Positions 57,490 through 64,000 of a DNA stretch of 64,000 nucleotides are shown here, one piece after another. The notes beneath the pieces are model-generated. The model had not been told where the DNA came from and made no database searches. It was given only the letters and a program-made list of their open reading frames with translations. Made by a program: the position numbers and the translations under genes. Where the stretch lies: positions 62,001 through 126,000 of the forward strand of contig JACPAK010000003.1 of NCBI GenBank assembly GCA_016180845.1, read 5' to 3'. This stretch comes from Deltaproteobacteria bacterium (lineage in GTDB: Bacteria > UBA10199 > JACPAL01). Each line of letters starts with the position of its first letter. Position 1 is the stretch's first letter.

Positions 57490-59224
57490 GAGAATCACCT
57501 CCTCCCCCGTGTGATTCACGACGGGGCTCACGACCTCCACGACGGCTGGGTCCACGAGGACGACGCCTCCTCTCCGGATGGTGCCCCTCACGTCTATGGG
57601 GAGGGCCCCTTCTCCGGCCAGGAATCCTGCCCCTCCTCTCTCCCCCTTCCTGACGACCTCCAAGACGTTCCGTTTCTTCTGGCCTCTCTTCCTCAAGCGC
57701 CTCCTGAAGCGGATTCCAGTAGTGAGATCCCTTACGAAGCATCCCATCCAAACCTCGTCCTCCATCGATCTCCCGCTGCATGTTCGCAAAAAGCCCTTCT
57801 TGAATCGCCTTGAAGAGCCCCATTCTTTCCACCTTATGAAGCAGTATTTGCGCATCTTCCAGAACACCCCGTGCACGACGCACCAACTTCCCATTCGGAG
57901 ACCAATCGATCTCATCCGCAAGATTTCGGGCGGCATTGAAGATGTAATTCGCCGACTTGAGACTCATAAATCGATCCTGAAGCAGGGGGTTGTGAATCGC
58001 CTCGGTCGCCATGCCGAGGAGCTGGATATCCTGATGCGTCATGACACCGACGAGATTAAACATTGCATCGAGGACATGTCCGAAAAAGATATCTCCGGTC
58101 TTGTGTCGGGTCGGTGGCATATACTTGATAGGGGACTTGGGGAATACCTCTCGAACGAGCTCGGCCTGGGCAACTTCATAGAGAAAGCTGTCTGGGATTG
58201 AAGGATCCATCTCAAACGCATGTCCGAGTCCCATCTGTTCCGGTATGAGGTGGGCCTGAAGCGCCAATTGTTCGTTGATAAACTGGGAAGCCAGGACCTG
58301 AGGGAAGGCGCGGTACGATTCGGCCGTCGTGAGATAATTATCTTCGCCGGTGTTAATTACGATCCCCGCATGCGCAATAATCAGACGGGAAAAATACTGA
58401 TCGGTCAGCGTCCTCTTCATGTTAATGTCACGAAAGAGGATCCCGTACATGCTGTCGTTCAAGAGATAATCAAGCCGCTCCACCGCCGCCATCGCAGCGA
58501 TCTCAGCCATACAAAGACCGGAGGAATAATTAACAACGCGTATATAGCGACCCACCTCGTCAGAGACCTCATCCATCGCCTTTCGCATCAATCGGAAATT
58601 TTCCTGCGTCGCATAGGTCCCGCCGAACCCTTCTGTCGTCGCCCCCCCCGGCACATAATCAAGCAAGCTCTGAGCGGTACTCCGAATCACGGCGATACAA
58701 TCAGCCCCTCCCTTGGCAGCCGCCTTCGCCTGATCGATATCTTCATAGATATTCCCGGTCGCCACAATCAGGTACTTCAAGGGACGTGGCGAGGGAGGGA
58801 AGGAGGCGAGCCTCTTCTCGCGGTGCTGGCGGGCCTGATCGATCTTACGCAAGGCCGACTGCACCAACGGTGCCAGCGCCTCTTTCGCCTCTTCAGGGGC
58901 GACTTCAGGGGAATCCTGAAGACGCAGATGCCCTTCAGCCACCCGAAGACAAAGACTGATCGGGGTGGTTCTCTGAGAAACGAGCGCCCTCCCGAGCCAG
59001 TGACAAATCCCCAGTGACAATTCCTCCGGTGTCAGCGTCTCAATCACACGATTCACGAGAGGCTTGTCCTTGTATGCCTCCTCAATACCGAAAAGCCGAA
59101 GCACCGTCCGCTCGATAGAAACCGACGTATGACTCTGGATAAAATCCTGGATATTTTTGGCGATCTTTGAGGCAGAGGCACGACACCCCTCGACCTTGTC
59201 ACGGTCCAGATTAAGCTTTGACAC
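57473..59224 (-). CDS. kamD: Lysine 5,6-aminomutase alpha subunit KamD with Arg/Gly-rich tail
   Basis: This 583-residue TIM-barrel subunit moves the epsilon amino group of lysine or beta-lysine to C5 with KamE, PLP and B12. Family segments include 'LIVATGNIYEDIDQAKAAAK', 'VNYSSGLCMAEIAAMAAVER' and 'MPPTRHKTGDIFFGHVLDAM'. Family members end near 520 residues, after 'YWNPLQEAL' here. The extra ~65 residues are Arg, Gly, Pro and His-rich ('RRRGPPHRREGHHPERRRRP') and high in GC. This is either a true disordered tail or the result of a frameshift near 57700. GTG start with AAAGGA upstream. Confidence 0.92.
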   Translation of the reverse strand: MSKLNLDRDKVEGCRASASKIAKNIQDFIQSHTSVSIERTVLRLFGIEEAYKDKPLVNRVIETLTPEELSLGICHWLGRALVSQRTTPISLCLRVAEGHLRLQDSPEVAPEEAKEALAPLVQSALRKIDQARQHREKRLASFPPSPRPLKYLIVATGNIYEDIDQAKAAAKGGADCIAVIRSTAQSLLDYVPGGATTEGFGGTYATQENFRLMRKAMDEVSDEVGRYIRVVNYSSGLCMAEIAAMAAVERLDYLLNDSMYGILFRDINMKRTLTDQYFSRLIIAHAGIVINTGEDNYLTTAESYRAFPQVLASQFINEQLALQAHLIPEQMGLGHAFEMDPSIPDSFLYEVAQAELVREVFPKSPIKYMPPTRHKTGDIFFGHVLDAMFNLVGVMTHQDIQLLGMATEAIHNPLLQDRFMSLKSANYIFNAARNLADEIDWSPNGKLVRRARGVLEDAQILLHKVERMGLFKAIQEGLFANMQREIDGGRGLDGMLRKGSHYWNPLQEALEEERPEETERLGGRQEGGERRGRIPGRRRGPPHRREGHHPERRRRPRGPSRRGGREPRRESHGGGGDSHGEGS

Positions 59225-59391
59225 TATACGTCCTTTTTCTGGCGGGGTGGGGATTAAAAATCGTTTAAAAAATCTTCCTCGTCCGTACCCCGTCTCTTTA
59301 AGGAGTCACGTCCCTTCCGATTGGTAGCCCGTAACTCCTTCATCTTACTTAATAAAACCTCAGCGACTATCTCATTTTCCCCAATGAGCCG

Positions 59392-60432
59392 TCAAGGGTT
59401 TCCAAACCGTCTTTCAAACCACACTTTAAGTTCTGGGATTTCTCGCACGAGATTCAATGCCAAATCGGCATGCCCCGGATAATAACCATTTCCCATGATG
59501 AGTCGCGTCTCGTGACCGATCCCCTCGGCCCCCAACACCGCCGCCTGAAAATTAGTCGCCATATTGAAGAAGAGAACCGTCCCCGATCGCTTCGCAGACA
59601 AGATCGAAGAGACCTCCGTCCCACGAACATTCGCACAATTAATCACGAGATCCGCCATTCGCGATCCGGTCCTCTCACTGACCACCTCACGGACAGACTT
59701 CGGATCGGTCGCATCGACCACAATCGCATCATTAATAAAAGAAAGCCCTTTCGCCGCCTCGACCGCCTCCGGACTTCGATCGAAAAGAAAAATCTGACCG
59801 GCATGACCGATTTTCTTCCGAACAGCCGCGGCAGCCAGGAGCCCAGCCTTCCCCGTTCCGAAGATAACAACCGTCTCTCCGACATGCGTGAGATGCATCG
59901 TGAGCGCCGGGGCCCCACAAACATCAAAAACCGCGAGGGCGATCTTTTCAGGAAGATCGGGCGGGATTTTGTGGGCAATCCCACTTTCAAAGAGGATCGC
60001 ATCCCCTTTCACAGCAATCTGGTCTCCTTCCAGATCAATCTCCTGAATTTCTTCCAACGCGAGAGGGGTCAGGGTCAGAGAAACCAACGTCGCGATCCGA
60101 TCTCCCACGGAAAACCCCTTGTGTGAAACTTTAGGCCCGATCTCCTTCACAGTCCCAAGCAGCATCCCGCCGGAATTCGTGACCGGATTGTGCATCTTCC
60201 CCCGTTTCTGGACGATCTCTAAAATCTGCCGACGGATTTTATCTTCGCTGTCGTGCGCCGCGGTCCGAATCTGATGGAAGCTGGCGGCGTCGATATTGAG
60301 GCGTTCGACACTGATCAGAATTTCGTTCTGGTAAATTGGAAGAGAAGAGTCGAGCTTCTCTGCCGCCTGAGGAAAGCCTCCCGCCGGAATCAGGGAACGA
60401 TGACAACCGTAATGATCACCAGGTCCACGCAA
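59392..60432 (-). CDS. kdd: L-erythro-3,5-diaminohexanoate dehydrogenase Kdd
   Basis: This 346-residue NAD-dependent enzyme deaminates 3,5-diaminohexanoate to 3-keto-5-aminohexanoate, the step between KamDE and Kce. Family marks are 'HYGCHRSLIPAGGFPQAAEK' near the start, 'PVTNSGGMLLGTVKEIGPKV', the Rossmann 'VVIFGTGKAGLLAAAAVRKK' and 'GNGYYPGHADLALNLVREIP' at the end. Length matches the family (~345). It starts with TTG, 2 bases after the rlmD stop, so it may be translated by coupling. A 167-base gap without visible signals separates it from kamD. Confidence 0.92.
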   Translation of the reverse strand: MRGPGDHYGCHRSLIPAGGFPQAAEKLDSSLPIYQNEILISVERLNIDAASFHQIRTAAHDSEDKIRRQILEIVQKRGKMHNPVTNSGGMLLGTVKEIGPKVSHKGFSVGDRIATLVSLTLTPLALEEIQEIDLEGDQIAVKGDAILFESGIAHKIPPDLPEKIALAVFDVCGAPALTMHLTHVGETVVIFGTGKAGLLAAAAVRKKIGHAGQIFLFDRSPEAVEAAKGLSFINDAIVVDATDPKSVREVVSERTGSRMADLVINCANVRGTEVSSILSAKRSGTVLFFNMATNFQAAVLGAEGIGHETRLIMGNGYYPGHADLALNLVREIPELKVWFERRFGNP

Positions 60433-60434
60433 GG

Positions 60435-61574
60435 TTAATTCCCATTTTTCCGAACCAGCTTAGTTACACTCTCAATATGATACGTCTGCGGGAACATGTC
60501 GAGCGGACGTACCATCTCTACTTCGTAATGTCGATTCACAAGAAATTTCAGATCGCGCGCCAGTGTCGAGGGATCACAAGAGACATAAACGATCACGCGT
60601 GGTTTGATTACCAGGAGCAGATCGAGGATCTCCTTCGCCCCACGCCGCGGCGGATCGAGGACAAGGATATCGACAGGCATCCCGCGTCGAAGAACCGTCT
60701 TGAGCCCCCACTCGGCGGCACTTGCGATAAATTCCAGATGGGTCATCCTCCTCTTCTTCGCCTCCTCCTCCGCCTCCTTAAGCGCCTCTCTGGATTCATC
60801 GACGGCGATAACCCTTCCACCCGCCTGAGCAAGCGCAAATGTCAAATTCCCCTTTCCGCAATAAAGCTCGACGATATTCCATTTTTGGGTAAAGGCAGCC
60901 TCCGCCCCCCCAAAGGCAAATTGAAAGACTGTCTTGACGAGCTCTTCATTCACGGAAGGGTTTGTCTGTGAAAAGGCCCGATCGTCTTCCGATTTCAAAC
61001 CGGAAAGAGTGACCTTCGAATCATGGGTCATCGCCAATTCAAAAAGGCGATGTTCCGTGGGCGCCTCTCTGCGCAACCTCTGAACCGCTTCATTCAATTT
61101 TGGATCGGCAATAAAACACTCCTCAAACTCCACCACTTCATGCGCCTCACGCGCCAGAAATCCGATCCGGCCTTTCGAGTCCCGATGGAGCTGAAGCCGG
61201 TTTCGGTAATTCCAGGGATGCGCAGATGAAATGATCGGAAGAATAGAAATCCCTTTGAGTCCCCCGATTCTTTCCAGCGTCTCACGAAGGATCAGTTCCT
61301 TCGAAGAGAGTTGAGAGGGATAATCGATCTGCTGCCACTGGCACCCGCCACAACGACCAAAAACGGGACATGGGGGCTGAACGCGAAGTGGAGACGGTTC
61401 GATAATCTCCAGAATCTCACCCCGATTAAACCGCTCCTTGCTCTCGACAATCCTGACTTTAAGCCGATCTCCGGGGACAGAGAAGGGAACAAAAACCACC
61501 TTCCCCTCGATCTTGCCGATCCCATCCCCACCGAAGGAGAGTCTTTCGATCGAGATGAATTGATCTTCCGCCAT
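60435..61574 (-). CDS. rlmD: 23S rRNA (uracil-5-)-methyltransferase RlmD family
   Basis: This 379-residue TrmA/RumA-type enzyme has an N-terminal TRAM domain ('ERLSFGGDGIGKIEGKVVFV'), a [4Fe-4S] site ('CPVFGRCGGCQWQ' plus Cys of 'FEECFIAD'), a SAM-binding 'IVELYCGKGNLTFALA' and catalytic Cys in 'VIVYVSCDPSTLARDLKF'. It is shorter than E. coli RlmD (433). RlmC or RlmCD specificity is possible. It follows the REC-kinase gene by 2 bases. Confidence 0.9.
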   Translation of the reverse strand: MAEDQFISIERLSFGGDGIGKIEGKVVFVPFSVPGDRLKVRIVESKERFNRGEILEIIEPSPLRVQPPCPVFGRCGGCQWQQIDYPSQLSSKELILRETLERIGGLKGISILPIISSAHPWNYRNRLQLHRDSKGRIGFLAREAHEVVEFEECFIADPKLNEAVQRLRREAPTEHRLFELAMTHDSKVTLSGLKSEDDRAFSQTNPSVNEELVKTVFQFAFGGAEAAFTQKWNIVELYCGKGNLTFALAQAGGRVIAVDESREALKEAEEEAKKRRMTHLEFIASAAEWGLKTVLRRGMPVDILVLDPPRRGAKEILDLLLVIKPRVIVYVSCDPSTLARDLKFLVNRHYEVEMVRPLDMFPQTYHIESVTKLVRKNGN

Positions 61575-61576
61575 AT

Positions 61577-62656
61577 CTATAACGGCAGCGCAAAGAAAAA
61601 CCGGGCCCCCGCCCCTTCTTCGCTCTCACACCAGATCCTCCCCTTGTGAAGCTGGATAATATCCTTACAAATAACGAGGCCGAGTCCTGTCCCCTTGTAA
61701 CCAGTCCCTCCAGAAGGACGGCCTACCTGAACAAACTTTTGGAAAAGATCCCCGATCCGTTCCTTGGGAATTCCCGGACCGTCATCGACTACCGCAACCA
61801 AAACCTCATGGGATGAGGGGAGGAGTTTCGCGGATATTTCAACCCGGCTCCTCGCATACCGGAGCGCATTCCCGACAAGATTCACGAAGAGCTGAAGGAG
61901 GAGATCCCGATCTCCCCTCACAGGTTTTAAACCGGACTCGAATTCCGAAATGATTTTGATCTCCCTCTCTCGAGCCTCCGCCCCAAAGATGTCGATTAAT
62001 TCCTGAACAAGATCTTTTAGATCAACCGATCCCGGTGACATCTGAATTTTCCCGGACTCAAGGCGTGCCAGATCAAGCACATCATGGATAATCCTTCCCA
62101 ATCGGTCCAGATTTCGAAGCCCAAGCCGTAACATCTGCCCCTGCTTTTCAGAGAGAGTCCCGCCAACCCCTTGAAGAAGGTTGTCGATCGTCCCTCTGAC
62201 CACTGTCAGAGGGGTCCGCACCTCGTGACTGACGGTATGGATAAACTCTTCTTTCAGCTGATCCAGTTTTTTCCTCTCGATGGCGTAACGGATCGCTCGC
62301 ATCAAGAGAAATCCACTCATTGTATTTTTTGAAAGATAATCCTGGGCCCCTTTCTTGAGAGCTTCAAGGGCAACCTCGTCATCCTCAATCGTCCCTGTCA
62401 GGACAATGATCGGGATATGAGGCGTCTTCGCATGAATTTTTTCAAAGGTGACCAACCCAAAGGAATCCGGCAGGGCAAGATCGGTCAAGATAAGGTCATA
62501 AGAGCTGTGATCCAGTTTCGAAAGAGTCTCCTTCAGCGAGGAGGCCCACTCCAGTTCGACAGATCCTTTCCCTTCTTCCTGAATCATCTCCTGGACGAGA
62601 CGTGCCTGGGCCGCTTCGTCCTCTATCAAAAGGATCTTAAGGATCTTTTCTGTCAC
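61577..62656 (-). CDS. Response-regulator / histidine-kinase hybrid
   Basis: This is a 359-residue soluble protein. An N-terminal REC domain comes first ('ILLIEDEAAQARLVQEM', phospho-acceptor Asp in 'LILTDLALPDSFGL', Lys in 'YLSKNTMSG'). A HisKA domain with H-box 'FIHTVSHEVRTPLTVVRG' and a HATPase domain ('LFVNLVGNALRYA', 'VDDGPGIPKERIG', 'GTGLGLVICKDII') follow. REC-first kinases receive phosphate or act as signal-processing relays. It is downstream of a single-domain regulator and a PAS kinase in the same operon. Confidence 0.92.
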   Translation of the reverse strand: MTEKILKILLIEDEAAQARLVQEMIQEEGKGSVELEWASSLKETLSKLDHSSYDLILTDLALPDSFGLVTFEKIHAKTPHIPIIVLTGTIEDDEVALEALKKGAQDYLSKNTMSGFLLMRAIRYAIERKKLDQLKEEFIHTVSHEVRTPLTVVRGTIDNLLQGVGGTLSEKQGQMLRLGLRNLDRLGRIIHDVLDLARLESGKIQMSPGSVDLKDLVQELIDIFGAEAREREIKIISEFESGLKPVRGDRDLLLQLFVNLVGNALRYARSRVEISAKLLPSSHEVLVAVVDDGPGIPKERIGDLFQKFVQVGRPSGGTGYKGTGLGLVICKDIIQLHKGRIWCESEEGAGARFFFALPL

Positions 62657-62657
62657 A

Positions 62658-63119
62658 TTATCCTTTCATTGTGGGAGGGAGGCTCACCACAGTAAACCAG
62701 AAATTCTCGATCCTCTTCACCACATCGGTAAATTTTTCAAAATCGGTCGGCTTCGCAATGTAACAATTGGCGTGGCTCATATAGGACTTCACGATATCCT
62801 CTTCGGCACGGGATGAAGTCAGGATGATCACAGGGATCATCTTCATTTTTTCATCATTCTTAACCTCTCGAAGGACTTCCCTTCCATCCTTCTTAGGCAG
62901 ATTCAGATCGAGAATGACGAGATCCGGAAGGACTCGACCGACATGAGAACCACGACCAAAAATATAATCAACCGCCTCTTCACCATCGTTCACAATCTGC
63001 ATCTTGTTAATAATCTTCTCCTCCCGGAAGGCCTCCTGGATGAGCCTGATATCGCCGGGGTTGTCTTCCACCAAGAGGATCTCGATCGGTTTCGCATTAA
63101 ATTCCTGCCATTCAGACAT
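62658..63119 (-). CDS. Single-domain response regulator (Rcp1-like)
   Basis: This 153-residue CheY-like receiver has acidic pocket 'ILLVEDNPGDIRLIQEAF', phospho-acceptor Asp in 'LVILDLNLPKKDGREVL', Thr in 'VIILTSSRAEED' and Lys in 'CYIAKPTDFEKF'. The segment 'VNDGEEAVDYIFGRGSH' is typical of regulators paired with phytochrome-like kinases. It overlaps the kinase gene by 8 bases and is one base from the hybrid gene, so all three should be cotranscribed. Confidence 0.93.
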   Translation of the reverse strand: MSEWQEFNAKPIEILLVEDNPGDIRLIQEAFREEKIINKMQIVNDGEEAVDYIFGRGSHVGRVLPDLVILDLNLPKKDGREVLREVKNDEKMKMIPVIILTSSRAEEDIVKSYMSHANCYIAKPTDFEKFTDVVKRIENFWFTVVSLPPTMKG

Positions 63120-64000
63120 CTTGTTCTCCTTCCGAAAGTGGAATCACTGGCAAACTAAAAAAGAATGTCGCTCCGCTTCCTTTTTGGGATTCGACCCAAA
63201 TTTTACCTCCATGATTTTCAACAATTCTCTTACAAACCGCAAGACCAATTCCTGTCCCCGGATACTTGTCCCTGGGATGGAGACGCTGAAAGATCTGGAA
63301 GATTCTCTCAAAATATGCCGGTTCGATCCCGATCCCGTTATCCTTCACAGAAAAGACCCACTGGTCCTCTTTCTTTTCTGAAGAAATATGGATTCGAGCC
63401 GGTTCTTTCCCCCTAAATTTCAGGGCATTCCGAATCAGGTTTTGAAGAAGACGGGCCATCTGCATCTCATCTCCCGAAACAGTTGGAAGAGGATCGAATG
63501 TCATCTCGGCATTGATCTCCTGAATCGCCATTTTAAGATTGTCGAGAACCAAACGAACAACCTTTCCCATCTCCACAGGTTGAAATGGCTTAGCGTCAGC
63601 ACTGACCCGAGAATACTCAAGAAGATCATGAATCAGAAGTTGCATCCTCTTCGCCCCATCCACCGCATAACCGATGAAGTCATCGGCATCTTTGTCCAGC
63701 TTGAGTTGATATCTCTTGGCCAGAAGCTGGGTGTAACTTGAAACCATCCGAAGCGGCTCCTGAAGGTCATGGGAGGCGACATAGGCAAACTGCTCGAGAT
63801 CCTGATTTGACCGTGCCAGTTCCTCTGTTTTTCTCTTCTCCGATTCTTCGAGGCGTCTTTTCTCGCTGATATCACGAAGAAAGGCATTGAAGTAGACATG
63901 CTCTCCTGCCTTGACGGGCCAAATGGTAATTTCTACCGGAAACTCATGGCCATCACGGTGCAAGGCGGCAAGTTCAATCCTCCTGTTCAGGACCGGTCCT
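63112..64000 (-). CDS. PAS sensor histidine kinase (cut by window edge)
   Basis: The frame is open through base 64000, so the N-terminus lies outside the window. What is seen starts inside a PAS/PAC domain ('GPVLNRRIELAALHRDGHEF', 'YFNAFLRDISEKRRLEE'). A coiled linker follows, then a phytochrome-type HisKA ('YVASHDLQEPLRMVSSYTQL') and HATPase ('LLQNLIRNALKFRGKEP', 'VKDNGIGIEPAYFERIF', 'GTGIGLAVCKRIVENHGGKI'). It should phosphorylate the downstream response regulator. The signal sensed is unknown. Confidence 0.93.
   Translation of the reverse strand, partial: GPVLNRRIELAALHRDGHEFPVEITIWPVKAGEHVYFNAFLRDISEKRRLEESEKRKTEELARSNQDLEQFAYVASHDLQEPLRMVSSYTQLLAKRYQLKLDKDADDFIGYAVDGAKRMQLLIHDLLEYSRVSADAKPFQPVEMGKVVRLVLDNLKMAIQEINAEMTFDPLPTVSGDEMQMARLLQNLIRNALKFRGKEPARIHISSEKKEDQWVFSVKDNGIGIEPAYFERIFQIFQRLHPRDKYPGTGIGLAVCKRIVENHGGKIWVESQKGSGATFFFSLPVIPLSEGEQDV

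Noticed and set aside
57490-57936. A KamE start upstream in the kamD region
   Set aside because: The first ~100 residues are Arg/Gly/Trp-rich and overlap conserved kamD codons; the ATG at 57489 has a much better ribosome site. The possibility of a frameshift fusion is kept as a finding.
1-64000. CRISPR arrays, rRNA, tRNA, insertion sequences or prophage genes
   Set aside because: Looked for regularly spaced repeats, cloverleaf-like sequences, terminal inverted repeats with transposase motifs and phage structural genes; none was found by eye, though a short tRNA could escape without a covariance search.

Overview
The window comes from a Gram-negative, diderm bacterium of roughly 50% GC. It carries BamA, a LolC/E-LolD system, the lipoprotein N-acyltransferase Lnt, a peptidoglycan-recycling set and an injectisome. 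The gene mix (lysS-lolCE-lolD-bamA order, FHA/PEGA/TPR proteins, a thrombospondin type 3 repeat lipoprotein, a lysine-fermentation set) suggests an uncultivated deltaproteobacterium-like lineage; that placement is inference. No rRNA, tRNA, CRISPR array, transposase or phage gene was found. No gap between genes exceeds about 210 bases.

Bases 1-8770 (minus strand) are a non-flagellar type III secretion (T3SS) operon. In transcription order: an FHA/PEGA protein in the SctD position, two small unknown proteins, a TPR protein, SctJ, two more unknown proteins, a sigma-28-type factor, SctI, a FliG-like protein in the SctK position, SctL and the start of SctN, which is cut by the window edge. Divergent from it, 8856-14840 (plus) holds two exported TPR proteins, a double-FHA membrane protein and a 922-residue zinc metallopeptidase. 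The peptidase has an anthrax lethal factor-like active site, a duplicated N-terminal unit and a possible beta-barrel tail. A RelE/HigB-type toxin-antitoxin pair follows. The export gate gene sctV (15689-17824) then sits behind secA and argJ.

Bases 21788-23806 (plus) form a compact RiPP operon: a Cys-rich bufferin-like precursor, its DUF692 iron oxidase and a DUF2063 partner. Next come an M23 peptidase, a PP2C phosphatase, a TldE/PmbA protein, RarA and an acyl-CoA thioesterase. A minus-strand run of four unknown genes (28711-30933) follows; three are diverged paralogues with one C-terminal membrane segment each.

Bases 30997-45097 (minus) are mainly core functions: BamA, LolD, two LolC/E permeases, LysS, RF2 with a programmed frameshift, an unknown protein, Lnt, YbeY (third metal-binding His absent), PgpH, PhoH and a YjbQ-like protein. 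Bases 45175-49919 (plus) hold a thioredoxin-like ferredoxin, an exonuclease, RlmE, two unknown genes and AmgK-MurU; AnmK converges on them, completing a MurNAc salvage set.

Bases 52471-60432 contain a dispersed lysine-fermentation pathway: kdd, kamD, kamE, kal and kce. kamE and kal are separated by a HATPase/STAS-like two-gene module bounded by copies of a kal-derived repeat, of which two are identical over 42 bp. The window ends with RlmD and a two-component cluster (a REC-histidine kinase hybrid, a single-domain response regulator and a truncated PAS kinase).
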